NCBI RefSeq assembly: GCF_900099905.1
Contig: NZ_FNEE01000015.1
Coordinates: 82,622-146,621, forward strand
Length of the DNA stretch: 64,000 nucleotides
Direction: 5' to 3'
Source of the DNA: Mesorhizobium muleiense
GTDB taxonomy: Bacteria; Pseudomonadota; Alphaproteobacteria; Rhizobiales; Rhizobiaceae
Part shown: piece after piece, positions 24,972 to 33,341 of the stretch
Layout: each line of letters opens with the position of its first letter
Position numbering within the stretch: the stretch's first letter is position 1
Notes under the pieces: model-generated
What the model saw: only the letters and a program-made list of their open reading frames with translations
Databases searched by the model: none
Told to the model about the DNA's origin: nothing
Translations under genes and position numbers: made by a program

Positions 24972-25910
24972 ATGCTCAAGCTGAAGATGCGCGAAAGACC
25001 GTTTCCCGAGCTTTCCTATGCCAGCCCGCATCAGCCGGCATTGACGCGCTGGTTCATCCACTCCATCGAAGGCCTGTCCGGCCGCGACCGCTTCGCGGCG
25101 CTCTATGACTTTTGGCGCAGCCATGTGGCGCCGAGCGGCGAGCGCGTGTTCAGCCGCATGCTGGAGCTGATCGATGTCAGGGTGCGGACCACCGGCCAAT
25201 GGCCGCCGGAAAAATTGCCTGACACGCCGCTGGTGATCGTCGCCAACCACCCGTTCGGCATCGGCGACGGCATTGCGGTGCTGTCGCTGGCCGAGCAGCT
25301 TCAGCGCCCGTTCCGTGTCATGATCCACAAGGATCTGCTCAAGATCCGCGAGATGGAGCCCTATTCGCTGCCGATCGACTTTTCCGAGACCAAGGACGCG
25401 CTCAGGAACAACATGGCGGTGCGCCATGAGGCGGTGCGGCTGCTGAAAGACGGCGTCATCATCGTCGTCTTCCCCGCGGGCGGCGTCGCCACCGCGCCGA
25501 AAGGTTTTGGCCGGGCGCGCGACCTGCCGTGGAAGATGTTTCCGGCCCGTCTCGTTAGGGATGCCAAGGCGTCGGTTGTCCCAATGCACTTTTCCGGCCA
25601 GAACGGGCGGCTGTTCCACCTGGTCAGCGGACCCATGAACCTGGCCGAGCGTGACGGGCGCGTCGCGAAGTTCGTCGGCAGGGCTTCGCTGACCCTGCGT
25701 ACTTCGCTGCTCATCCACGAATTCGGTCGGCTGTCCGGCAAGTCGATCGACGTGCGCGTCGGCGACGTGCTGGGATGGGACGAACTGGAGCAGGTGGGCG
25801 ACCGCAAGGCTTTGCTCGAGCGGCTTTACCGGGCTGTCTTCGATCTGGCTCCGGCCGAACCGCGCGGCCGCGGCCAGTTTCTGCCGCAACGCATGCGTAA
25901 CGCGGCTTGA
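24972..25910 (+). CDS. Lysophospholipid/ornithine-lipid-type acyltransferase
   Basis: 312 residues. The PlsC-type signature is present: IVANHPFGIGDGIAVLSLA (His-x5-Asp catalytic box) and a later VVFPAGGVATAPKGFGR that holds the substrate glycerol or head group. The NHPFG...DG form is shared by hemolysin-like acyltransferases and OlsA-type enzymes that finish ornithine lipids. No membrane helices are obvious, so it is a peripheral membrane enzyme. It follows thrS on the same strand after a terminator, so it has its own promoter. The secreted-protein gene at 25959 is convergent. The substrate is not certain. Confidence 0.8.
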   Translation: MLKLKMRERPFPELSYASPHQPALTRWFIHSIEGLSGRDRFAALYDFWRSHVAPSGERVFSRMLELIDVRVRTTGQWPPEKLPDTPLVIVANHPFGIGDGIAVLSLAEQLQRPFRVMIHKDLLKIREMEPYSLPIDFSETKDALRNNMAVRHEAVRLLKDGVIIVVFPAGGVATAPKGFGRARDLPWKMFPARLVRDAKASVVPMHFSGQNGRLFHLVSGPMNLAERDGRVAKFVGRASLTLRTSLLIHEFGRLSGKSIDVRVGDVLGWDELEQVGDRKALLERLYRAVFDLAPAEPRGRGQFLPQRMRNAA

Positions 25911-25958
25911 TCGGCAATCATACGCTGCTGGACCGGTTCCCGCACAGGGTTCGGACGT

Positions 25959-26924
25959 CTAGTCCGCGCCTTCCTGAGGATCGATCGCCGAGGCCTCCGT
26001 GGCCAAAACCTGTATTTCCTGGTTCTGCCCGGCCACGACCGTAAAATCTTTCTGGTAGATGCGGTCGCGGTTCTTGGCGATGATGGTGTAGTCGCCCTCG
26101 GCAAGCACCATCGAAGCAAAGGCGCCGACGGTTTCCTGGATGGGGTCGCCGGATTCGTTGAGCAACGACCAGGAGGTGTCGGCGATCGCCTCTCCGCCCG
26201 GCTCGCGCACCAGCTTCATGGTCATCTCCGCCGCACGATGCTCGACGGCTGCTTCGGTCAGCTTGCCGGCCTCGACGCGGATGTCGGAGCGGATGACCGC
26301 ATTCACCGAGCCATAGGTCGAGACGACGTGATAGACGCCCGCGTTCAGCCGCACGACGCTGTTCGGCTCGACGTCGGGTATGATCAGGGCGCGATCGTGA
26401 TTGGCTTCGGCCTGGCCTTCATAGATCGAAAAGCGCAATTTCTTCGGCGGTATGCGCACCCCGCCTGACAGCACGGCGTCGAGCTTGAGTCCGCCGGCAT
26501 CGAGCACGAGGCTTTCGCGCTTGGCGTCCTTGCCGACGGTGATGCGCTTGGTGGCTCCGGCCCGGCCGTAAGAGGCGTGGACCAGATAGCTGCCGGGCTC
26601 GAGCTGGAACACCGCGCTGCCGCCATGGGCGGAAGCGACCATCGGCAGCTTGCCGTCGCCGGTGGCGTCAGGCTTGAAGACGCGCCAGACGATGCCGCGT
26701 GTGATGTCGGCGCCCTTGTCGGTCAATTGCGCCGACAGCGTGATCGCCCCGCTGCTCGCCGCTGCCAGCGGTGCCTCGCTTTGTGGGGGCGCATAGTTCG
26801 ACATTCCGGGAAGTTTCAGATCACCGAGGCCGTCCGCATCCTGCGCGACGGCAAGCGAAACCGGCACCATCAACAGTGCGGCTGCGAGCCAGATCGGGAA
26901 AAGTCGCGATGTCCCCTCAAACAT
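25959..26924 (-). CDS. Secreted beta-sandwich repeat protein, hypothetical
   Basis: 321 residues from ATG 26924, chosen because a clean signal peptide follows (SRLFPIWLAAALLMVPVSLA, cleaved near AVAQ). The rest is beta-rich with about three Ig-like or carboxypeptidase-regulatory-like units: VFQLEPGSYLVHASYGRAGA, then VRLNAGVYHVVSTYGSVNAV and MVLAEGDYTIIAKNRDRIYQ share the pattern 'L-x-x-G-x-Y-x-[IV]-x-[AS]'. Such units bind surfaces or carbohydrate, but no role is known. It is convergent with the acyltransferase and divergent from the nitroreductase gene. Confidence 0.7.
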   Translation of the reverse strand: MFEGTSRLFPIWLAAALLMVPVSLAVAQDADGLGDLKLPGMSNYAPPQSEAPLAAASSGAITLSAQLTDKGADITRGIVWRVFKPDATGDGKLPMVASAHGGSAVFQLEPGSYLVHASYGRAGATKRITVGKDAKRESLVLDAGGLKLDAVLSGGVRIPPKKLRFSIYEGQAEANHDRALIIPDVEPNSVVRLNAGVYHVVSTYGSVNAVIRSDIRVEAGKLTEAAVEHRAAEMTMKLVREPGGEAIADTSWSLLNESGDPIQETVGAFASMVLAEGDYTIIAKNRDRIYQKDFTVVAGQNQEIQVLATEASAIDPQEGAD

Positions 26925-27079
26925 GGCTTGCGTTGAAGCCCAAGGCGGTGGCAATTTCAAGGCTCAAAAGTCTGATCAGCTTCTGCTAGAGGCTCTTTGT
27001 CGGCGCGCCGCGCCAATGCCCGAGCCGCCCGATGCCCCGATGGTGCGCTTCAGCTTAAATTCCAAGGAGACTTGCGCCC

Positions 27080-27664
27080 ATGGCGTCGCCGATCATCGAC
27101 TTTCTGCTGACCCGAAATTCCGCGCCGATCCCGGAGTTGAAGGAACCGGCGCCCAGCGACGCTGACATCGCGACGATGATTGCAGCCGCCTCGCGGGTGC
27201 CGGACCACGGCCGGCTCGAGCCCTGGCGCTTCATCCTCTACCGGGGCGAGGCGCGCGTCGAGATCGGCAAGAAGCTGGCAGCCCTTGCCGCACAGCGCGA
27301 AGGGCCGCTGCCGGAAGGCCGCCATAACCAGGAACTGGCGCGCTTTTCGCGCGCGCCTTTGGTGATCGGCGTGGTGTCGAGCCCGAAGGAGAACCCAAAA
27401 ATCCCGCAATGGGAGATGTTCCTGTCCGGCGGCATGGCGGCGATGAACCTGATGCTATCAGCCAATGCGCTGGGCTATGGCACCAACATGATCAGCAACT
27501 GGTATTCCGACGTGCCGGAGGGCAGGGCGATCCTGGGGCTGGCGCCGCATGAGCGGGTGGTCGGCTTCATCCATATCGGCACCTACCAAGGGCCGGCGCC
27601 CGAGCGGCCGCGGCCGGATCCGGCAAAGCTCTATGGCGATTATGCAGGGCCATGGGTGGGCTGA
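27080..27664 (+). CDS. Nitroreductase family protein (YdjA-like)
   Basis: 194 residues, the short YdjA type. It is an FMN-binding NAD(P)H oxidoreductase. Motifs are SRVPDHGRLEPWRFILYRG (FMN contact Arg-Val-Pro-Asp-His-Gly), a middle GGMAAMNLMLSANALGYGTN and a C-terminal GFIHIGTYQGPAPERPRP (HIGT, FMN phosphate). The ATG follows AAGGAGA. The stop TGA directly abuts the ATG of the flavin reductase gene (TGAATG), a coupling that suggests the reductase supplies or shares flavin. The natural substrate is unknown. Confidence 0.88.
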   Translation: MASPIIDFLLTRNSAPIPELKEPAPSDADIATMIAAASRVPDHGRLEPWRFILYRGEARVEIGKKLAALAAQREGPLPEGRHNQELARFSRAPLVIGVVSSPKENPKIPQWEMFLSGGMAAMNLMLSANALGYGTNMISNWYSDVPEGRAILGLAPHERVVGFIHIGTYQGPAPERPRPDPAKLYGDYAGPWVG

Positions 27665-28273
27665 ATGTTCTACGAGCCGTCTAAAGGCCACGGGCTGCCG
27701 CATGACCCGTCCAAGGCGATCGTGGCGCCACGGCCGATCGGCTGGATCTCGACGGTGAACAAGGCCGGCGAGGTCAACCTCGCCCCCTATTCATTCTTCA
27801 ATGCGTTTTCGACGCGGCCCTTCATCGTCTGGTTTTCATCCGAAGGCGAGAAGGACAGCGCCACATTCGCCGAAGAAACCGGCGAGTTCGTCGCCAATCT
27901 CGTCAGCCGCGATCTCGCTGAAAAAATGGTCCGCACCGCGGTCGATGCGCCGCGCGGCGTCACCGAATTCGACTATGCCGATCTCGCCATGGCGCCGTCG
28001 CGGCTGGTTGCGCCACCCCGCGTGGCGGCGGCGCCCGCGGCGCTTGAATGCCGGGTGACGGAGATCATGCGTCCAAAGGCGCTGGACGGGACACCGACCG
28101 GCGCCATCGTCGTCGCCGGCGAAGTCGTCGGTGTGCATATCGACGACGCCTTCCTGAAAGACGGCATCTTCGATATCGTCAGGGCGGGCAATGTCGGCCG
28201 TCTCGGTTATATGGATTATGCCAGCGTCAGCGAGATATTTTCAATGAGCCGGCCTCGCTGGAGAAAGGATTAG
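27665..28273 (+). CDS. Flavin reductase-like FMN-binding protein (DIM6/NTAB)
   Basis: 202 residues. Family signatures: MFYEPSKGHGLPHDPSKAIV, VAPRPIGWISTVNKAGEVNL, APYSFFNAFSTRPFIVWFSS and GEFVANLVSRDLAEKMV. These proteins bind FMN and reduce it or act as flavin-dependent oxidoreductases. The start ATG follows the stop of the nitroreductase without a gap, so the two are translated from one mRNA and probably work as a redox pair. A short hairpin (CCTAAC-TTTG-GTTAGG, 28303-28318) follows before the convergent TetR gene. Confidence 0.88.
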   Translation: MFYEPSKGHGLPHDPSKAIVAPRPIGWISTVNKAGEVNLAPYSFFNAFSTRPFIVWFSSEGEKDSATFAEETGEFVANLVSRDLAEKMVRTAVDAPRGVTEFDYADLAMAPSRLVAPPRVAAAPAALECRVTEIMRPKALDGTPTGAIVVAGEVVGVHIDDAFLKDGIFDIVRAGNVGRLGYMDYASVSEIFSMSRPRWRKD

Positions 28274-28327
28274 AACCTGATCTCCGATGGATCGGGTGGA
28301 ACCCTAACTTTGGTTAGGAGGCATGCG

Positions 28328-28942
28328 TCAACGATTGCTTCTCGTGATCATCGCAACGATCGTCTCGTAAAGTTCGTCCCGCGCCTGTTGAGCGGTGATT
28401 TCTCCTGTCGCGGCAGCATTGGACAAGGTGTCGGCTGCGCCTAACATCGCCCAAAAACCGGCCTGCATGATCCCCCTTGGCCCGATAAACGGGACCAACA
28501 CCTTTCGGCACCTCTCGATAAAATCCAGTTGGTAGTCCCGCTTGACGGTCTCCAGTTCGGGCGAGCCTGCCAGCGCGGCCAGCACGCCGGGGATCTCACG
28601 ACCCTGGGCCAGCACGCATTCGACGTAAGACGATGCGATGACAGAAGCTTTCTCCTCCAAACCCGGAGCACTTCCTTCAAGAGCGGCGTCGATCAGCGCC
28701 GTCTGGCGCGCGTCGAAATCCTGATAGAGGGCGGTCAGCAAACCGTTGCGCGTCCGGAAATGGTCATAGACCACCGGCTTGGCGACACCGGCCTGTTCGG
28801 CCAGGCGCGGCAGTGTCAAAGCGTCGGTGCCTTCGTCGCGAACCAGGCGCCTCGCCACCTCAAGAAGTTGGCTTAGCCGCTGCTCGCGACTGAGACGAAC
28901 GCGTTTCTCAGCGGCTTGGCTTTTTTTCGGCATGCTTGACAT
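28328..28942 (-). CDS. TetR family transcriptional regulator
   Basis: 204 residues from ATG 28942 (ATG 28933 is a close alternative). The N-terminal helix-turn-helix is clear: LEVARRLVRDEGTDALTLPR, LAEQAGVAKPVVYDHF, RTRNGLLTALYQDF. The C-terminal ligand domain is typical but does not tell the ligand. The gene is divergent from a 14-helix MFS efflux gene, and the spacer holds a near-perfect 35-base palindrome at 28945-28979. The simplest model is repression of itself and the pump until a substrate of the pump binds. Confidence 0.9.
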   Translation of the reverse strand: MSSMPKKSQAAEKRVRLSREQRLSQLLEVARRLVRDEGTDALTLPRLAEQAGVAKPVVYDHFRTRNGLLTALYQDFDARQTALIDAALEGSAPGLEEKASVIASSYVECVLAQGREIPGVLAALAGSPELETVKRDYQLDFIERCRKVLVPFIGPRGIMQAGFWAMLGAADTLSNAAATGEITAQQARDELYETIVAMITRSNR

Positions 28943-28944
28943 GA

Positions 28945-28979
28945 CTATATACCAAAGGTAACTTACCTTAAGTATATAG
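28945..28979. promoter_or_regulatory. 35-base palindromic operator of the TetR/MFS divergent pair
   Basis: Outer arms CTATATAC (28945-28952) and GTATATAG (28972-28979) and inner arms AAGGTAA (28955-28961) and TTACCTT (28963-28969) are all exact complements around a single central C at 28962. Only the two-base links CA and AA fail to pair. The arms contain TATA-like blocks that can serve as -10 boxes, and the left arm ends 2 bases from the TetR start codon, so a bound dimer would block transcription. Confidence 0.8.
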
Positions 28980-29065
28980 AGTTCGCTCTTCGATCGCAAC
29001 CATCCGCCGGCGTTCCCCCCGGCGGCCGAAGCGGCACGCCTTCGCATGCCGCAGGCAGAGGATTT

Positions 29066-30535
29066 GTGTGCGTTATGACCGATACTTCACTTGTACGCCC
29101 GACCAACCGCAGGGCATGGTTGGGCCTCATGGCTGTCTTGCCCCTGGTCCTGCTCGTAGCCATGGACGGCTCGATACTCTATCTCGCCATGCCGCGTGTG
29201 ACGTCGGCCATCACGCCGACCGCCGACCAAGCACTCTGGATTCTCGACATTTACGGGTTCGTGGTTGGATCGCTGCTGATCGCCTTCGGCAATATCGGCG
29301 ACCGTTATGGGCGGCTGAAGCTGATCATGATCGGCGCGGTGGTCTTCGGTGCTGGATCGCTCGGCGCAGCCTTTTCGCAGACGCCTGAAAGCCTGATCGC
29401 CTCGCGCGCCCTTATGGGATTAGGCGGCGCGACACTGTTACCCTCCGGGCTGGCAATCGTGAGCTCGCTGTTCCCCGATCCGCGCACGCGCGCTCAGGCG
29501 ATCGGGATTTTTGCGGCGACTTTTGCGGCCGGGTTCGCCATCGGGCCTGTCATCGGCGGACTGCTGTTGCGGCAATTCGAGTGGGGCGCCGTGTTTCTGA
29601 TCAATGTCCCCGTCGTGATCGGCTTCCTGGTCTGTGCACCGGTACTGCTGCAGGAGGTGCGTTCGACTGCCTACGGGCGAATCGATCTGGTGAGCCTTAT
29701 CTTGTCCTTTGCAGGTATCCTGTTGTTCACATATTCGCTCAAGAGCGCGGCGGCGCATGGCTTCACGCCGACACTAATGAGCATCGGCATCGTCGGCATC
29801 CTTGCCGTTGGGTTGTTCGTGCGCAGACAGAGCAGGATTGACTACCCGCTGCTCGACCTGGACCTGTTCCGAGACGCCATTTTCTCCATCGCCATCCTGA
29901 CCGGGCTTCTTACGCTGGTTGTGTGGTCGGCCACCGGATATCTTTCGGGCATCTATCTGCAATCGGTGCTGGGCTTTGATGTTCTCAACGCAGCGCTGCT
30001 GACGCTGCCAGGCGCGATCGTGCTGACGGCGACTTGCGTGGGCACCGCTCGCATCGTCGAGCGGATCGGCCGCAAAACTGCCCTTGTTGCCACACATCTG
30101 CTCATCGGCGTCGGCGTCCTCCTGCTGCTGTTCACGACCACCGAGGTCGGAATCGCGGCCTTCATCGCCTCGACCATGATCGCTGGCGTCGGATATGGGT
30201 TGTCCTTTAGCCTGGTGGCCGAGATAGCGGTGTCGGCCGTTCCTGCCGAACGAGCCGGTGCGGCGAGTTCGATCGCCGAGACCAGCAACGAACTGGGCAA
30301 TGCACTGGGAATTTCCCTGCTCGGATCGTTGGCCGCGCTGAGCTTCCGGCTGTTGGGTCCCGGCGTGGCCGGCACGCTCAACGAAACACTTGATCAGTCG
30401 GACCCTGAAATTATCGTACGGGCCAACGAAGCCTTCCTCACCGGTTTACATGTCGCGGTCGGCGCCGGCGGTCTGCTGACCCTTGCAACTGGCATCATCG
30501 CGTGGCTCTGGCTGCCGAGAAAATTGCCCGAATGA
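29066..30535 (+). CDS. MFS transporter, DHA2 (EmrB/QacA) family
   Basis: 489 residues from GTG 29066; ATG 29075 is the alternative start, with AGAGGA lying before both. The length and about 14 hydrophobic segments fit the DHA2 drug:H+ antiporter group. Typical motifs are LDIYGFVVGSLLIAFGNIGD-RYGRLK (motif A, quoted in two parts), SRALMGLGGATLLPSGLAIV and GFAIGPVIGGLL (motif C). It exports small hydrophobic compounds from the inner membrane. It is divergent from tetR over a shared palindromic operator, so its expression is probably inducible by a pumped compound. Confidence 0.9.
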   Translation: MCVMTDTSLVRPTNRRAWLGLMAVLPLVLLVAMDGSILYLAMPRVTSAITPTADQALWILDIYGFVVGSLLIAFGNIGDRYGRLKLIMIGAVVFGAGSLGAAFSQTPESLIASRALMGLGGATLLPSGLAIVSSLFPDPRTRAQAIGIFAATFAAGFAIGPVIGGLLLRQFEWGAVFLINVPVVIGFLVCAPVLLQEVRSTAYGRIDLVSLILSFAGILLFTYSLKSAAAHGFTPTLMSIGIVGILAVGLFVRRQSRIDYPLLDLDLFRDAIFSIAILTGLLTLVVWSATGYLSGIYLQSVLGFDVLNAALLTLPGAIVLTATCVGTARIVERIGRKTALVATHLLIGVGVLLLLFTTTEVGIAAFIASTMIAGVGYGLSFSLVAEIAVSAVPAERAGAASSIAETSNELGNALGISLLGSLAALSFRLLGPGVAGTLNETLDQSDPEIIVRANEAFLTGLHVAVGAGGLLTLATGIIAWLWLPRKLPE

Positions 30536-30552
30536 CCTCCGCTGCCAGGGAG

Positions 30553-31428
30553 TTAGATCCCCGCCGCCCTGGCGCGTGCCAGAAGCCTCTCGGCCAGCTT
30601 GAGATGCGGCCGGTCGTACATCTTGCCGCCGATGCCGACGACGCCGGGATTTCCAGCCGCCTCGAATGCCTGGACGATTGCCAGGGAGTGTTTCACCGCC
30701 TCGGTCGACGGCGTGAAGGCGGCGTTGATGACAGGCACCTGCGCCGGATGGATCGCCATCTTGCCGGTGAAGCCGTCGCGCTCGGCCTCGGCGCATTCCG
30801 CCGCGAAGCCGGTCATGTCGCGAAAATCTGGGAAAACCGTGTCGATCGCCGCGACTTCCGCGGCACCGGCGGCGAGGATGGTCATGGTGCGGGCGAAGCG
30901 GAACACATCGGTGTAGCGGCCATTCTCGTCGCGGGCCGTGCGCGCGCCGATTGCTGCCGAGAGATCTTCCGCACCCCAGGTCACGCCGACAAGCCGCGCA
31001 CTTGCCTTGGCGTAGCTCGCGGCCGCCAGCACGCCGGCAGCTGTTTCGGTGATGATCGGCAGGATTTTTATCGCACCGTCCGGCACCCCGCTTTCGGCCT
31101 CGTGCACCCTGAGCTTGGCCGAGAGCTGCTGGACATCCTGTCCGCTGTTCGACTTCGGCAGCATGATGCCGTCGGGTTTCACTGGCACGAGTGCCGCCAG
31201 ATCGTCATCCGCCAGGCCGGTAGAGAGATCGTTGATGCGGACATAGATTGCGGAACTGGTTTGATGCCCGTGTTCGGTGATGAAGCGTGCGGCGATATCG
31301 CGGGCCAAGGTTTTGTTTTGTGGCGCGACCGAATCCTCGAGATCGACGATGACCACGTCGGCGTCGGCGCCAATCGCCTTTTCCAGCTTCTTTTCCGAAT
31401 CGCCGGGAACGAACAGCAGCGAGCGCAT
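30553..31428 (-). CDS. CoA-ester lyase, CitE/HpcH-HpaI family
   Basis: 291 residues. These aldolase-fold enzymes cleave or form malyl-CoA-type and citramalyl-CoA-type esters with magnesium. Motifs: MRSLLFVPGDSEKKLEKA, VVIVDLEDSVAPQNK (metal Asp/Glu), YVRINDLSTG, IMLPKSN, ILPIITETAAGVL and GVTWGAEDLSAAIG. The gene starts 3 bases after the stop of the MaoC gene on the same strand, so an acyl-CoA hydratase and a CoA-ester lyase are made together. That order is known from dicarboxylic-acyl-CoA routes. The exact substrate is not predictable; candidates are malyl-, citramalyl- or beta-hydroxyacyl-CoA. Confidence 0.88.
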   Translation of the reverse strand: MRSLLFVPGDSEKKLEKAIGADADVVIVDLEDSVAPQNKTLARDIAARFITEHGHQTSSAIYVRINDLSTGLADDDLAALVPVKPDGIMLPKSNSGQDVQQLSAKLRVHEAESGVPDGAIKILPIITETAAGVLAAASYAKASARLVGVTWGAEDLSAAIGARTARDENGRYTDVFRFARTMTILAAGAAEVAAIDTVFPDFRDMTGFAAECAEAERDGFTGKMAIHPAQVPVINAAFTPSTEAVKHSLAIVQAFEAAGNPGVVGIGGKMYDRPHLKLAERLLARARAAGI

Positions 31429-31431
31429 CGG

Positions 31432-31881
31432 TCAGGCCTTCTTCATCATCATCGCCTGCCTCGTGCATTTGGCGACGAGCACGTCGTCCTGGTTGTAGGC
31501 GCGGTGCTCGAATTCGACGATGCCGCGGTCCGGCTTCGACCTGGAGTCGCGCACCGACACCACCGTCGTCTCGACGCGGATGGTGTCGCCGTGGAAGACC
31601 GGATGCGGAAACACCGTCTCCTTCATGCCGAGATTGGCGACGGTGGTGCCGACGGTGATGTCGTTCACCGAAATACCGATCATCAGGCCCAGCGTGAACA
31701 GCGAATTGACCAGCGGCTTGCCCCATTCGCTTTTGGCGGCGAAATCGAAATCGATGTGCAGCGGCTGCGGGTTCAGCGTCATTACCGAGAACAGCATGTT
31801 GTCGCTTTCGGTGACGGTTTTCCGCAGCGTGTGCTGGAAGACGTGGCCGACGACGAACTCTTCCAGATAAAGCCCGGCCAT
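31432..31881 (-). CDS. MaoC-like (R)-specific acyl-CoA dehydratase
   Basis: 149 residues from ATG 31881, which follows GGAGGAGA; the frame is open upstream but enters a palindromic repeat, so it is not used. It is a single hot-dog domain: VFQHTLRKTVTESDNMLFSV holds the catalytic Asp region, followed by NPQPLHIDFDFAAKSEWGKP (catalytic His and substrate loop), LVNSLFTLGLMIGISV and GMKETVFPHPVFHGDTIRV. It hydrates enoyl-CoA or dehydrates hydroxyacyl-CoA. The length is half that of mesaconyl-CoA hydratase, which argues against that role. It is co-transcribed with the CoA-ester lyase 3 bases downstream. Confidence 0.88.
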   Translation of the reverse strand: MAGLYLEEFVVGHVFQHTLRKTVTESDNMLFSVMTLNPQPLHIDFDFAAKSEWGKPLVNSLFTLGLMIGISVNDITVGTTVANLGMKETVFPHPVFHGDTIRVETTVVSVRDSRSKPDRGIVEFEHRAYNQDDVLVAKCTRQAMMMKKA

Positions 31882-31902
31882 GGTCGATCTCCTCCGCTGC
31901 CG

Positions 31903-31997
31903 CATCGCCCCGAAAATCGGAATCGATTTTTGGAAAGCACGATGCTTCAAAGTGTTAGCGTGCTTTGTGCGTCCGAAAGCGCGCAAGTCGCTCTAAG
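31903..31997. repeat. Dispersed palindromic repeat upstream of the MaoC gene
   Basis: The sequence starts with CGCCCCGAAAATCGGAATCG and contains AAAGCACGATGC near the middle with AGCGTGCTTTG facing it. I associate this type with Mesorhizobium intergenic repeats; the arms form a long imperfect hairpin. It lies in the leader of the MaoC operon. Confidence 0.5.
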
Positions 31998-32030
31998 GGT
32001 TGATAGGCGCTGCCTACCGCGCTCGCAAGC

Positions 32031-32060
32031 CAGTTAACAAAGAGGGGCAGTTAACAAAGA
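32031..32060. repeat. Tandem CAGTTAACAAAGA direct repeat upstream of the DUF2336 gene
   Basis: CAGTTAACAAAGA occurs at 32031-32043 and again at 32048-32060, a spacing of 17 bases. TTAAC half-sites also occur in CtrA boxes, but the 17-base phasing differs from the usual TTAA-N7-TTAA, so binding by CtrA is only a guess. Confidence 0.5.
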
Positions 32061-32142
32061 TGGTGAACCGTTCGTAAACCATTTCTGCCTACGGTCTTCA
32101 CTGGGGCGGGAACGGACTCGGGCTAGGGGCATAGCGGACGGC

Positions 32143-33264
32143 ATGGTTGTTTCGCATTTCCTGAAATGGATTCATACGGCAAGGGTCTCTGAGCGCGCCG
32201 CGGCAGCAAGCGCATTGGCTCGCGCCTACATCAATGCCGAACTGCCTTTCGAGGATCGCTGCGCGGCGGAGGCGGCGCTGACGCTGCTGCTCGACGATAC
32301 CTCGTCGAAAGTGCGGCTGGCGATGGCAGAGGCGCTGTCGATGAGCCATCACGCGCCGCTGCAGATCATCAGCGCGCTGGCGTCCGATCAGCCGGAAGTC
32401 GCCAGCCTGGTGCTGGCACGTTCGCCGCTGCTTACCGATGCCGATCTGATCGACCGGGTTGCCGGCGGCCAGAAGGCGATCCAGAAACTGATCGCCGATC
32501 GTCCGCGCGTCTCCATGGCGGTCGCCGCCGCGATCGCCGAAATCGGCGAGCCGGAAGCCTGCGCCACGCTTCTCGCCAACAGCGGCGCCGACATCGCTTC
32601 GCTCAGCTTCCGCCGTATCGCCGAACGCCATGGCCATCTGCCTTCGCTGCGCGAAGCGCTGATATCGGATGCGCGTCTGCCCGCTGACTGCCGGCATATG
32701 CTGCTAATAAAACTTGGTGAAACGCTCAAGGGTTCGCCGCTGGTCCTGGCGCTGATGGGCCGTGCCAGAACCGAGCGCGTCATGCGCGACGCCTGCGTCA
32801 AGGCTTCCCTGACGCTGATCGAAGGCACGCGCCAGGAAGAACATGCGGCGCTCATCGAGCATCTGCGCCTGCGCGGCGACCTGACCGCAAGCTTCATCAT
32901 TCGCACCATCGCGCACGGCAAGGTCGATTTCTTCGGCTCGGCGCTGGTCGCGCTCAGCCAGCAATCCGAACAACGGGTGAGGGCGCTGCTGGCCGGCGGG
33001 CACGACGTGGCGCTGCAGGCGCTGCTCCGCAGCGCTGGCCTGGCCGCGGCCACGCACGCCATCATCCTGCGCGCGCTGAAGGTCTGGCGGGAGGTCGCCA
33101 ATGGCAAGCGCCTCGCCGGCGTCCAGGAAGTCAGCTGGCTGATGCTGAAGGAATTGGGCGGGCAGTCCGCCGAAGGCGATCTCGCCGGATTGGTCAAATC
33201 GATCCACCTCGATGCGCTGCGCGAAAACGCGCGCGGTCACGCGCTGGCGATCGCTGCTGCCTAG
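32143..33264 (+). CDS. DUF2336 family protein with HEAT-like repeats
   Basis: 373 residues, all-helical. The N-terminal half reads as HEAT-like helical pairs with a repeating Ala-Leu pattern (RAAAASALARAYINAELPFE, AAEAALTLLLDDTSSKVRLA, MAEALSMSHHAPLQIISALA). DUF2336 is a family widespread in Alphaproteobacteria and mostly uncharacterised. No enzyme motif, signal peptide or membrane segment is seen, so a scaffold or protein-binding role is likely. The gene has its own upstream region with the 13-base direct repeat. It is convergent with dapB. Confidence 0.8.
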   Translation: MVVSHFLKWIHTARVSERAAAASALARAYINAELPFEDRCAAEAALTLLLDDTSSKVRLAMAEALSMSHHAPLQIISALASDQPEVASLVLARSPLLTDADLIDRVAGGQKAIQKLIADRPRVSMAVAAAIAEIGEPEACATLLANSGADIASLSFRRIAERHGHLPSLREALISDARLPADCRHMLLIKLGETLKGSPLVLALMGRARTERVMRDACVKASLTLIEGTRQEEHAALIEHLRLRGDLTASFIIRTIAHGKVDFFGSALVALSQQSEQRVRALLAGGHDVALQALLRSAGLAAATHAIILRALKVWREVANGKRLAGVQEVSWLMLKELGGQSAEGDLAGLVKSIHLDALRENARGHALAIAAA

Positions 33265-33341
33265 TGGTGAAAATCTGACGGTTGATACCCAAATCGAATT
33301 GCAGCAATGGGTGAAGAGCAGTCCTTGCGGCAGTTGCAAAC

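Noticed and set aside
30553..31881. Reading the lyase/MaoC pair as ethylmalonyl-CoA pathway genes
   Set aside because: The MaoC protein is 149 residues, half the size of mesaconyl-CoA hydratase, and no other pathway gene is adjacent.
31882..31986. Longer N-terminus for the MaoC gene
   Set aside because: It would be translated from a dispersed palindromic repeat; ATG 31881 has GGAGGAGA before it.
30502..32037. A 511-codon plus-strand frame opposite the lyase/MaoC pair
   Set aside because: Antisense shadow over two genes with full motifs.
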